From: Ectopseudomonas oleovorans
Lineage (GTDB): Bacteria > Pseudomonadota > Gammaproteobacteria > Pseudomonadales > Pseudomonadaceae
NCBI RefSeq assembly: GCF_003052605.1
Contig: NZ_QASO01000066.1
Coordinates: 1-64,000 of the forward strand
Direction of reading: 5' to 3'
Length of the DNA stretch: 64,000 nucleotides
Below, piece by piece: positions 56,949 to 64,000 of the stretch. The first letter of the stretch is position 1. Every line of letters begins with the position of its first letter. A program made the translations under genes and the position numbers. The notes beneath the pieces were generated by a model, which saw only the letters and a list, made by a program, of their open reading frames with translations, did no database searches and was not told the DNA's origin.

Positions 56949-57341
56949 TTAGAACACGGTGCAAAGCACTTCGCCGCCGACACCGGCAGCGCGCGCAGCG
57001 CGATCCGTCATCACACCTTTGTTGGTGGAGACGATGGAAACACCGAGACCGCCGCGTACCTTCGGCAGGTCATCGACGGATTTGTACTGACGAAGGCCAG
57101 GACGGCTCACGCGCTTGACTTCCTCGATGACCGGACGGCCTTCGAAGTATTTCAGCTCGATGGACAGTTGTGGCTTGGCTTCACCATTGACTTCATAACC
57201 CGCAATGTAACCTTCGTCTTTCAGAACTTTGGCTACTGCTACCTTCAGAGTGGAAGAAGGCATGCTTACGACGGACTTTTCAGCCATCTGGGCATTACGG
57301 ATACGAGTTAGCATGTCCGCTAACGGGTCCTGCATACTCAT
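56949..57341 (-). CDS. rpsH: 30S ribosomal protein S8
   Basis: The 130-residue protein ([41 protein letters not shown]) binds the central domain of 16S rRNA. In E. coli S8 is the translational repressor of the spc operon through the rplE mRNA. An ATG two codons later (57335) is an alternative start. Unlike its neighbours it is preceded by a 185-bp gap with two hairpins. Confidence 0.97.
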   Translation of the reverse strand: MSMQDPLADMLTRIRNAQMAEKSVVSMPSSTLKVAVAKVLKDEGYIAGYEVNGEAKPQLSIELKYFEGRPVIEEVKRVSRPGLRQYKSVDDLPKVRGGLGVSIVSTNKGVMTDRAARAAGVGGEVLCTVF

Positions 57342-57458
57342 GGGCTAGACGCTCCTGATACAAAAAGAACAGCCCGAAGGCTGTGGGATCATCCAAAAGC
57401 TCGGCATCAAAATACCAGGCTCAGGAGAGCCGGACATTCTAGAGACCGAGCAAAAATG

Positions 57459-57519
57459 AAGCAAGCCCCAAAAGGGGCTTGTTCATAAAAAGACAAAACC
57501 GGCACAAGGCCGGTTTTGT
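57459..57519 (-). terminator. Two tandem terminator-like hairpins between rpsN and rpsH
   Basis: On the minus strand a 10-11 bp stem (ACAAAACCGGC/GCCGGTTTTGT, 57493-57519) is followed by TTTTT, and 13 bp later AAGCCCC-TTTT-GGGGCTT (57463-57480) is followed by another T run (57456-57452). Both have the look of Rho-independent terminators although they lie inside the spc operon. A promoter for rpsH-secY may therefore lie at about 57345-57450. Confidence 0.65.
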
Positions 57520-57526
57520 TTGTTGC

Positions 57527-57832
57527 TTACCAGCTGGCTTTCACCAGGCCCGGTACGTCACCACGCATGGCAGCTTCGCGCAGCATGTTACGCGACAGAC
57601 CGAACTTGCGGTAAACGCCGTGCGGACGGCCGGTGATGCGGCAGCGGTTGCGCAGGCGCGAGGCGCTGGCGTCACGCGGCTGCTTCTGCAGTGCGACCTG
57701 AGCTTCCCAACGCGCTTCCGGACTGGTGTTCGGATTGGCGATGGTAGCTTTCAGCTCGGCACGCTTCTTGGCGTACTTGGCAACCGTTTGCTGACGCTTC
57801 AGCTCGCGGTTCTTCATGCTTGTCTTGGCCAT
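57527..57832 (-). CDS. rpsN: 30S ribosomal protein S14
   Basis: The 101-residue long form ([31 protein letters not shown]) lacks the four-Cys zinc finger of short S14; only a lone Cys in [21 protein letters not shown] remains. It follows rplE by 15 bp. Downstream is an unusually long gap with terminator-like hairpins before rpsH. Confidence 0.97.
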   Translation of the reverse strand: MAKTSMKNRELKRQQTVAKYAKKRAELKATIANPNTSPEARWEAQVALQKQPRDASASRLRNRCRITGRPHGVYRKFGLSRNMLREAAMRGDVPGLVKASW

Positions 57833-57847
57833 TGTCCAGGACTCCGA

Positions 57848-58387
57848 TCAGTTGCGGAACGGGAAGTTGAAAGCACGCAGCAGAGCGCGGCCTTCATCAT
57901 CGTTACGGGCAGTGGTAGTCAGGGTGATGTCCAGACCACGCAGCGCATCGATTTTGTCGTAATCGATTTCCGGGAAGATGATCTGCTCTTTCACGCCCAT
58001 GCTGTAGTTGCCACGGCCGTCGAAGGACTTGGCATTCAGGCCGCGGAAGTCACGCACGCGCGGCAAGGAGATGGACAGCAGACGATCCAGGAACTCATAC
58101 ATACGCTCGCGACGCAGAGTGACCTTGACGCCAATCGGCCAACCTTCACGAACCTTGAAACCTGCGATCGACTTGCGGGCATGAGTCACAACGACTTTCT
58201 GACCGGTGATCTTCTCGAGGTCGGCAACGGCGTTCTCGATGACTTTCTTGTCACCGATCGCTTCGCCCAGGCCCATGTTCAGGGTGATCTTGGTGATGCG
58301 CGGAACTTCCATCACGTTGGCCAGCTTCAGTTCTTCCTTCAGCTTGGGCGCGATTTCCTTCCGGTAAATCTCTTTCAGTCGTGCCAT
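57848..58387 (-). CDS. rplE: 50S ribosomal protein L5
   Basis: The 179-residue protein ([43 protein letters not shown]) binds 5S rRNA with L18 and contacts P-site t[34 protein letters not shown] is conserved. In E. coli its mRNA start is the S8 target. It follows rplX by 19 bp. Confidence 0.97.
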   Translation of the reverse strand: MARLKEIYRKEIAPKLKEELKLANVMEVPRITKITLNMGLGEAIGDKKVIENAVADLEKITGQKVVVTHARKSIAGFKVREGWPIGVKVTLRRERMYEFLDRLLSISLPRVRDFRGLNAKSFDGRGNYSMGVKEQIIFPEIDYDKIDALRGLDITLTTTARNDDEGRALLRAFNFPFRN

Positions 58388-58406
58388 GGTATTTACCTAC
58401 GGATTC

Positions 58407-58721
58407 TCAAGCGCCAACCGGCTTCTGGGTGGACTTGAAGACACGAATTTTCTTGCCGTCTTCGACTTTGAAGCCAACGCGGTCAGCCTTGTTGGTCTCA
58501 GAGTTGAAGATGGCAACGTTGGAAGCGTGCAGCGGCGCTTCTTTCTCGACGATACCGCCTTGAACGCCCGACATCGGGTTCGGCTTGGTATGACGCTTCA
58601 CCAGGTTGATGCCACCGACGACCAGACGGTCGTCAGCGAGAACCTTGAGCACCTTACCGCGCTTACCTTTGTCTTTGCCGGCGATCACGATGATCTCGTC
58701 GTCACGACGAATCTTTTGCAT
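58407..58721 (-). CDS. rplX: 50S ribosomal protein L24
   Basis: The 104-residue protein has the KOW motif ([41 protein letters not shown]) and initiates 50S assembly. Start ATG 58721 ([11 protein letters not shown]) fits the family. It lies 11 bp from rplN. Confidence 0.97.
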   Translation of the reverse strand: MQKIRRDDEIIVIAGKDKGKRGKVLKVLADDRLVVGGINLVKRHTKPNPMSGVQGGIVEKEAPLHASNVAIFNSETNKADRVGFKVEDGKKIRVFKSTQKPVGA

Positions 58722-58732
58722 GTCGGATCTCC

Positions 58733-59101
58733 TTAAAGCACTTCAGGGGCGAGCGAGACGATCTTCATGAACTTCTCGGAACGCAGTTCACGGGTCACTG
58801 GCCCGAAGATACGGGTACCGATCGGCTCTTGCTTGTTGTTCAGCAGAACAGCAGCGTTGCCGTCGAAGCGGATGATCGAACCGTCGGCACGGCGAACGCC
58901 GTGACGGGTACGAACGACCACTGCGGTCATGACCTGACCTTTCTTCACTTTGCCGCGCGGAATTGCTTCCTTGACGGTGACCTTGATGATGTCGCCGATG
59001 CCGGCGTAGCGACGATGCGAGCCGCCCAGCACCTTGATGCACATAACGCGACGTGCACCACTGTTGTCAGCCACATCGAGCATGGATTGAGTCTGAATCA
59101 T
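58733..59101 (-). CDS. rplN: 50S ribosomal protein L14
   Basis: The 122-residue protein ([28 protein letters not shown]) is of exact family length and includes [29 protein letters not shown]. It is the first gene of the spc operon, 23 bp after rpsQ. Confidence 0.98.
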   Translation of the reverse strand: MIQTQSMLDVADNSGARRVMCIKVLGGSHRRYAGIGDIIKVTVKEAIPRGKVKKGQVMTAVVVRTRHGVRRADGSIIRFDGNAAVLLNNKQEPIGTRIFGPVTRELRSEKFMKIVSLAPEVL

Positions 59102-59124
59102 AAAATTTCTCCGACCCCTAGCCC

Positions 59125-59391
59125 TTAGACGTCAACGGCGCGTTCAACGACTTCAACCAGAGCCCAGGACTTGGTCTTGGACTGCGGACGGGTTTCGCGA
59201 ATGGAAACCTTGTCGCCGATCTTGCACTGGTTGCTTTCGTCGTGAGCGTGCAGTTTGGTCGAACGCTTGACGTATTTACCGTAGATCGGGTGCTTGACGC
59301 GACGCTCGATCAGAACGGTGATGGTCTTGTCCATCTTGTCGCTGACAACACGGCCGGTCAGCGTACGGACTGTTTTTTCAACTTCGGCCAT
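59125..59391 (-). CDS. rpsQ: 30S ribosomal protein S17
   Basis: The 88-residue OB-fold protein ([44 protein letters not shown]) is a primary 16S rRNA binder. ATG 59391 is chosen over a codon just upstream. It ends the S10 operon and follows rpmC by 2 bp. Confidence 0.97.
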   Translation of the reverse strand: MAEVEKTVRTLTGRVVSDKMDKTITVLIERRVKHPIYGKYVKRSTKLHAHDESNQCKIGDKVSIRETRPQSKTKSWALVEVVERAVDV

Positions 59392-59393
59392 GA

Positions 59394-59585
59394 TCACTTA
59401 CCTGCCTGCTGGCTGAGGACAGTCTTGACGCGAGCGATGTCGCGCTTCACTTGCGAGAGCAGGTGAGACTGCCCCAGCTGGCCAGTCGCCTTCTGCATAC
59501 GCAGATTGAACTGGTCGCGCAGCAGCTCGAGCAGTTGCTCGTTCAGCTGTTGTGCGCTTTTTTCACGAAGTTCGGTCGCTTTCAT
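59394..59585 (-). CDS. rpmC: 50S ribosomal protein L29
   Basis: The 63-residue helical-hairpin protein ([39 protein letters not shown]) lies at the tunnel exit near the trigger factor site. ATG 59583-59585 overlaps the rplP stop by one base. Confidence 0.97.
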   Translation of the reverse strand: MKATELREKSAQQLNEQLLELLRDQFNLRMQKATGQLGQSHLLSQVKRDIARVKTVLSQQAGK

Positions 59586-59998
59586 CACATCACCGTCCGC
59601 TTAACAAAGGTGGTGGCGAGCGGCAGCTTTGCAGCAGCCAGGGCGAATGCCTCGCGCGCCAGCTCTTCGGATACGCCTTCGATCTCGTACAGGACCTTGC
59701 CTGGCTGGATCTGGGCTACCCAGTATTCAACGCCACCCTTACCTTTACCCATACGCACTTCGAGAGGCTTCTTGGTAACCGGCTTGTCCGGGAAGACGCG
59801 GATCCAGATCTTGCCGCCACGCTTAACGTGACGGGTCAGAGCACGACGAGCGGACTCGATCTGACGAGCGGTGAGACGACCGCGGGCGACAGACTTCAGC
59901 GCGAATTCGCCGAAGCTGACCTTGCTACCGCGCTGAGCCAGACCACGGTTGTGGCCGGTCATCTGCTTGCGGAACTTCGTACGCTTTGGTTGCAACAT
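59585..59998 (-). CDS. rplP: 50S ribosomal protein L16
   Basis: The 137-residue protein ([37 protein letters not shown]) positions A-site t[40 protein letters not shown] is conserved, with the Arg that is hydroxylated by RoxA in E. coli in this region. It lies 12 bp after rpsC and overlaps rpmC by one base. Confidence 0.97.
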   Translation of the reverse strand: MLQPKRTKFRKQMTGHNRGLAQRGSKVSFGEFALKSVARGRLTARQIESARRALTRHVKRGGKIWIRVFPDKPVTKKPLEVRMGKGKGGVEYWVAQIQPGKVLYEIEGVSEELAREAFALAAAKLPLATTFVKRTVM

Positions 59999-60010
59999 GA
60001 TGCGTACTCC

Positions 60011-60697
60011 TTATTTCTTAGCAGCTTTACGAGGAGCGGGCGCTTGCGGCTTCAGCTCTTCAGTGCGGCCACCAATGACCTCACCCTTGAAGATCCAAAC
60101 CTTGACGCCGATCACACCGTAAGTGGTGTGCGCTTCGTAGGTGGCGTAATCGATATCGGCACGCAGGGTGTGCAGAGGCACACGACCTTCGCGATACCAC
60201 TCGGTACGGGCAATTTCAGCGCCGCCAAGACGACCGCTCACCTGGATCTTGATGCCTTTGGCACCAATGCGCATGGCGTTCTGTACAGCGCGCTTCATGG
60301 CGCGACGGAACATAACGCGACGCTCCAGCTGCTGAGCTACGCTCTGCGCAACCAGCATACCGTCGAGCTCCGGCTTGCGGATCTCTTCGATGTTGATGTG
60401 CACCGGCACACCCATTTGCTTGGTCAGGTCCTGACGCAGCTTCTCAACATCTTCACCTTTCTTGCCGATCACGATGCCGGGACGAGCGGTGTGGATGGTG
60501 ATGCGTGCGGTTTGAGCCGGACGAGCGATGTCGATACGGCTAACGGACGCGCTTTTTAGTTTGTCTTGCAGGTATGCACGAACCTTCAGGTCGGCATTCA
60601 GGTAGTCGGCGTAATTGCGACCATCTGCGTACCAGACCGAAGTGTGATCCTTGACGATTCCCAGGCGGATGCCAACGGGATGTACTTTCTGACCCAT
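60011..60697 (-). CDS. rpsC: 30S ribosomal protein S3
   Basis: The 228-residue protein starts at ATG 60697 ([26 protein letters not shown]), the invariant N-terminus; a KH domain follows ([21 protein letters not shown]). It takes part in mRNA entry and helicase activity of the 30S subunit. Lys/Ala-rich tail [12 protein letters not shown]. It is 13 bp after rplV. Confidence 0.97.
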   Translation of the reverse strand: MGQKVHPVGIRLGIVKDHTSVWYADGRNYADYLNADLKVRAYLQDKLKSASVSRIDIARPAQTARITIHTARPGIVIGKKGEDVEKLRQDLTKQMGVPVHINIEEIRKPELDGMLVAQSVAQQLERRVMFRRAMKRAVQNAMRIGAKGIKIQVSGRLGGAEIARTEWYREGRVPLHTLRADIDYATYEAHTTYGVIGVKVWIFKGEVIGGRTEELKPQAPAPRKAAKK

Positions 60698-60710
60698 CTG
60701 ATCGACTCCG

Positions 60711-61043
60711 TTACTTGTCCGCAACCTTGACAGTGATATGGCAAGACCGCTTGACGATGCGATCAGCACGGCCTTTGGCACGCGGCATGATGCGCTTAAG
60801 CGAACGCCCTTCGTTGACGAAAACGGTGCTGACCTTCAGGTCATCAACGTCTGCGCCTTCGTTGTGCTCGGCGTTGGCAACGGCCGACTCCAGCACTTTC
60901 TTCATGATCTCGGCGGCTTTCTTGCTGCTGAAAGCCAGCAGGTTGAGCGCTTCGCCCACCTTCTTCCCGCGGATCTGGTCGGCGACCAGGCGAGCTTTCT
61001 GGGCGGAGATGCGAGCGCCCGACAACTTAGCGGCTACTTCCAT
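60711..61043 (-). CDS. rplV: 50S ribosomal protein L22
   Basis: The 110-residue protein ([39 protein letters not shown]) lines the exit tunnel; its hairpin region [23 protein letters not shown] is intact. ATG 61043 matches the family length; a Met two codons upstream is possible. Confidence 0.97.
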
Positions 61044-61054
61044 TTCCAAACCCC

Positions 61055-61330
61055 TTAACGCTTGCCTTTCTTGTCGGCAACGTGACCACGATAGGTACGA
61101 GTACCGGCAAATTCGCCCAGTTTGTGGCCGACCATGTCTTCGTTCACGAGAACCGGGACATGCTGACGACCGTTATGCACAGCGATGGTCAGACCGACCA
61201 TCTGCGGCAGGATCATGGAACGACGCGACCAGGTTTTAACCGGCTTGCGATCGTTCTTTTCCACCGCCGCTTCGACCTTCTTCAGTAGGTGAAGATCGAT
61301 AAAAGGACCTTTTTTCAGAGAACGTGGCAC
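61055..61330 (-). CDS. rpsS: 30S ribosomal protein S19
   Basis: The 91-residue protein ([40 protein letters not shown]) forms the head of the 30S subunit with S13. It uses a GTG start at 61330. The C-terminal [17 protein letters not shown] is typical. It lies 16 bp after rplB. Confidence 0.97.
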
Positions 61331-61346
61331 TGTCGTATCCCTCTAT

Positions 61347-62171
61347 TTACTTGCGACGACGGACGATCATGTTGTCGGTGCGCTTGTTAGCACGGGTCTT
61401 CGCGCCCTTGGTCGGGAAGCCCCATGGCGACACCGGATGACGACCACCGGAGGTACGACCTTCACCACCACCGTGCGGGTGATCAACCGGGTTCATGGCA
61501 ACACCACGAACAGTCGGACGAACGCCACGCCAGCGCCTGGCACCAGCCTTACCCAGCGAACGCAGGCTGTGCTCGGAGTTCGAGACTTCGCCCAGGGTCG
61601 CACGGCACTCAGCCAGGACTTTGCGCATTTCGCCGGAGCGCAGACGCAGAGTCACATAAGCACCTTCACGCGCGACCAGCTGAGCGGAAGCACCAGCGGA
61701 ACGAGCGATCTGCGCGCCTTTGCCCGGCTTCAATTCGATACCGTGAACGGTCGAACCCACCGGAATGTTGCGCAGCTGCAGGCTGTTGCCCGGCTTGATC
61801 GGCGCCATGTTGCCCGCAACCAGCTGATCGCCAGCCACCACACCCTTCGGCGCGATGATGTAGCGACGCTCGCCGTCAGCGTACTTCAGCAGAGCGATGT
61901 GAGCAGTACGGTTCGGATCGTATTCCACGCGTTCGACGGTGGCAGGAATGCCATCCTTGTCGTTGCGACGGAAGTCGACCAGACGGTAATGCTGCTTGTG
62001 ACCACCACCGATATGACGGGTGGTGATGCGGCCGTTGTTGTTACGACCGCCAGACTTCGACTTCTTCTCGAGCAGCGGAGCGTACGGAGCGCCTTTGTGC
62101 AGCTCCTGATTGACCACCTTGACCACAAAACGGCGGCCAGCGGAAGTCGGTTTGCATTTAACGATTGCCAT
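61347..62171 (-). CDS. rplB: 50S ribosomal protein L2
   Basis: The 274-residue protein is near the peptidyl-transferase centre. [41 protein letters not shown] and the [19 protein letters not shown] segment with the conserved His of L2 (near residue 229) are present. It follows rplW by 14 bp. Confidence 0.98.
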   Translation of the reverse strand: MAIVKCKPTSAGRRFVVKVVNQELHKGAPYAPLLEKKSKSGGRNNNGRITTRHIGGGHKQHYRLVDFRRNDKDGIPATVERVEYDPNRTAHIALLKYADGERRYIIAPKGVVAGDQLVAGNMAPIKPGNSLQLRNIPVGSTVHGIELKPGKGAQIARSAGASAQLVAREGAYVTLRLRSGEMRKVLAECRATLGEVSNSEHSLRSLGKAGARRWRGVRPTVRGVAMNPVDHPHGGGEGRTSGGRHPVSPWGFPTKGAKTRANKRTDNMIVRRRK

Positions 62172-62185
62172 GATGCACCCCTTCC

Positions 62186-62485
62186 TTACTCAGCACTGCT
62201 GGTGAAATCGAGATCTTGGCCCGGCTGAAGGGAGATAACTGCCTTCTTCCAGTCGTTACGCTTGCCCAGACCGCGAGCGGTGCGCTTGCTTTTGCCCAGA
62301 ACGTTCTGGGTAGTCACGCGCTCAACCTTCACGTTGAACAGGCTTTCGACGGCCTTCTTGATTTCCAGCTTGGTCGCATCGGTAGCGACTTTGAAAACGA
62401 ACTGACCTTGCTTGTCAGCCAGAACCGTGGCCTTCTCGGAGATGTGCGGGCCAACCAGCACTTTGAATACGCGTTCCTGGTTCAT
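62186..62485 (-). CDS. rplW: 50S ribosomal protein L23
   Basis: The 99-residue protein ([47 protein letters not shown]) sits at the tunnel exit where trigger factor and SRP dock. It overlaps rplD by 4 bp. Confidence 0.97.
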   Translation of the reverse strand: MNQERVFKVLVGPHISEKATVLADKQGQFVFKVATDATKLEIKKAVESLFNVKVERVTTQNVLGKSKRTARGLGKRNDWKKAVISLQPGQDLDFTSSAE

Positions 62486-63084
62486 CCCAGCAGCTCCTCG
62501 AATTTCTTCACGGCCGAAACAGTGACCAGCACTTTTTCGTACGCGATCAGGCTGACCGGATCGGAACCCTGAACGTCACGTACGTCGACGTGCGGCAGGT
62601 TGCGGGCAGCCAGGTACAGGTTCTGATCAACGGCGTCGGAGACGATCAGCACGTCATTCAGGCCCAGGCCATTGAGTTTGGCCAACAGTTCTTTGGTTTT
62701 CGGAGCTTCGACAGCGAAGTCTTCAACCACCACCAGACGATCGCTACGGACCAGCTCAGCAAGAATCGAACGGATCGCAGCGCGATACATCTTCTTGTTC
62801 AGCTTCTGATCATGGTTACGGGTGGACGCTGCGAAGGTCACACCACCGCCACGCCAGATCGGACCACGAGTGGTACCGGCACGAGCACGACCAGTGCCCT
62901 TCTGACGCCATGGGCGCTTACCGCCACCAGCGACATCGGCACGGGACTTCTGACCTTTGGTACCTTGACGACCGCCAGCCATGTAGGCCACGACTGCTTG
63001 GTGAACCAGGGTCTCGTTGAACTCGCCACCGAAGGTCGCGTCGGACACTTCAATCGCCTGAGCGCCATTTACATTCAATTGCAT
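62482..63084 (-). CDS. rplD: 50S ribosomal protein L4
   Basis: The 200-residue protein ([81 protein letters not shown]) has the extended tunnel loop rich in Gly/Arg. In E. coli L4 autoregulates the S10 operon. It is 14 bp from rplC. Confidence 0.97.
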   Translation of the reverse strand: MQLNVNGAQAIEVSDATFGGEFNETLVHQAVVAYMAGGRQGTKGQKSRADVAGGGKRPWRQKGTGRARAGTTRGPIWRGGGVTFAASTRNHDQKLNKKMYRAAIRSILAELVRSDRLVVVEDFAVEAPKTKELLAKLNGLGLNDVLIVSDAVDQNLYLAARNLPHVDVRDVQGSDPVSLIAYEKVLVTVSAVKKFEELLG

Positions 63085-63098
63085 CTCAGATTCTCCCC

Positions 63099-63728
63099 TT
63101 ACGCCTTGACAGCCGGACGAACGATAACGTCGCCGCCAGTAGCGCCCGGAACGGCACCCTTGACCAGCAACAGATTACGCTCGGCGTCTACGCGAACGAC
63201 TTCCAGGGACTGCACGGTCACGCGCTCAGCGCCCAGATGACCGGACATCTTTTTGCCCTTGAATACACGACCCGGGGTCTGACACTGACCGATGGAACCC
63301 GGAACACGGTGAGAAACGGAGTTACCGTGGGTGTTGTCCTGGCCGCGGAAGTTCCAACGCTTGATGGTACCGGCGAAGCCTTTACCTTTGGACTGACCGG
63401 TGACATCCACCAGCTGACCAGCTTGGAAAATTTCAGCGTTGATCAGATCGCCGACCTGGTAGTCGCCTTCTTCAAGACGGAATTCCAGAACGGTACGACC
63501 TGCCGCGACGTTCGCCTTGGCGAAGTGACCGGCCTGAGCCTTGCTGACGCGCGAGGCGCGACGCTCACCGACAGTGACCTGCACTGCGCGGTAGCCATCG
63601 GACTCCTCGTTTTTGAACTGGGTGACGCGATTCGGCTCGATCTCAATGACCGTAACCGGAATGGAGACACCTTCCTCGGTGAAAATGCGGGTCATGCCGC
63701 ACTTACGACCGACTACACCAATAGTCAT
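63099..63728 (-). CDS. rplC: 50S ribosomal protein L3
   Basis: The 209-residue protein starts at ATG 63728 ([20 protein letters not shown]). The central loop [44 protein letters not shown] near the peptidyl-transferase centre includes the Gln that is methylated by PrmB in E. coli. An in-frame extension to 63761 is not supported. Confidence 0.97.
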   Translation of the reverse strand: MTIGVVGRKCGMTRIFTEEGVSIPVTVIEIEPNRVTQFKNEESDGYRAVQVTVGERRASRVSKAQAGHFAKANVAAGRTVLEFRLEEGDYQVGDLINAEIFQAGQLVDVTGQSKGKGFAGTIKRWNFRGQDNTHGNSVSHRVPGSIGQCQTPGRVFKGKKMSGHLGAERVTVQSLEVVRVDAERNLLLVKGAVPGATGGDVIVRPAVKA

Positions 63729-63811
63729 GTTGTAAACCTCATGAGTGTACGGGGCTTTCACCCGCTATGGCCGCCCATTTCAGAGCGTTACACGACTAAA
63801 ACCGCCAGGTT

Positions 63812-64000
63812 TTAGCCGAGGCTGATCTGCACTTCCACGCCTGCCGCAAGGTCGAGCTTCATCAGCGCGTCAACGGTTTTATCCGTCGGCTGGACGATGT
63901 CCAGAACACGCTTATGAGTGCGGATTTCGTACTGATCACGCGCGTCTTTGTTGACGTGCGGAGATATCAGAACGGTATACCGCTCCTTACGAGTAGGCAG
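63812..64000 (-). CDS. rpsJ: 30S ribosomal protein S10 (5' end outside window)
   Basis: The last 62 codons of S10 are present, reading [62 protein letters not shown] before TAA; about 41 residues at the N-terminus lie beyond the window. S10 is also NusE, partner of NusB in antitermination. It heads the S10 operon, 83 bp before rplC. Confidence 0.96.
   Translation of the reverse strand: MPTRKERYTVLISPHVNKDARDQYEIRTHKRVLDIVQPTDKTVDALMKLDLAAGVEVQISLG

Overview
The window is a chromosomal segment of a high-GC gammaproteobacterium of the genus Pseudomonas. Gene content and order closely follow two blocks of the P. aeruginosa chromosome as I remember it: xseB-ispA-dxs through ribA, pgpA, thiL, nusB, rib genes and nrdR to the oprG region, then ssb-MFS-uvrA-ferritin-catalase and the S10/spc/alpha ribosomal operons. 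Repeat content and the accessory genes suggest a P. mendocina/oleovorans-type species rather than P. aeruginosa; that is inference. No rRNA, tRNA, CRISPR array, prophage or complete transposase gene was found.

Layout. 1-6709 (minus): a four-gene cluster of YCF48-like lipoprotein, RND/MMPL permease, DUF1302 and DUF1329 proteins, a set linked to handling of hydrophobic compounds. It abuts a broken pca locus (7075-8543), where pcaQ and its operator are intact but pcaH is cut off and pcaG is absent. 8689-9459: TauE/SafE exporter. 9741-14313: xseB, ispA, a biotin-carboxylase fragment, an alpha/beta hydrolase and dxs. 14440-18593: a cobalamin riboswitch and a btuB-type receptor with one in-frame stop, facing btuF, a small membrane protein and ribA. 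18705-26638 (minus): retropepsin-like protease, periplasmic solute-binding protein, pgpA, thiL, nusB, ribH, ribBA, an FMN riboswitch upstream of ribE, ribD and nrdR. 26784-29409: YbaY-like lipoprotein, methyltransferase, YbbN-type thioredoxin and a small hypothetical protein. 29479-33016: a probable Zur-controlled zinc operon (His-rich DUF2796, ABC ATPase, FtsX-like permease, DUF3299). 33186-38051 (minus): a six-gene TonB2-type energy-transduction cluster (DUF3450, TtpC-like, ExbB, ExbD, TonB, TPR). 38245-40915: OprG/OmpW and two sugar-nucleotide-type dehydrogenases. 41001-42125: a divergent HxlR/GST pair. 42187-50155: ssb, YajR-like MFS transporter, uvrA, ferritin and katG. 50444-64000 (minus): complete alpha and spc operons and most of the S10 operon, ending inside rpsJ.

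How the parts work together. The rib, nusB, thiL and pgpA genes form a cofactor/housekeeping block, with flavin supply sensed by the FMN riboswitch; cobalamin uptake (btuB, btuF) is placed beside it. Metal homeostasis recurs: zinc (DUF2796/ABC), TonB energy supply, ferritin iron storage and peroxide defence by KatG.

The most unusual material is repetitive DNA at gene boundaries. One family of about 150 bp imperfect-palindrome elements has a copy inserted in frame within an ABC permease gene and another copy whose terminal arm contains the Shine-Dalgarno sequence of uvrA. A 178-bp element with IS4-like terminal repeats and a 13-bp target duplication splits the uvrA/ferritin terminator. Paired GTAG-type REP sequences of two classes recur in three places, one inside a split terminator after oprG. 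Several genes are visibly broken (pcaH, a biotin carboxylase, btuB).
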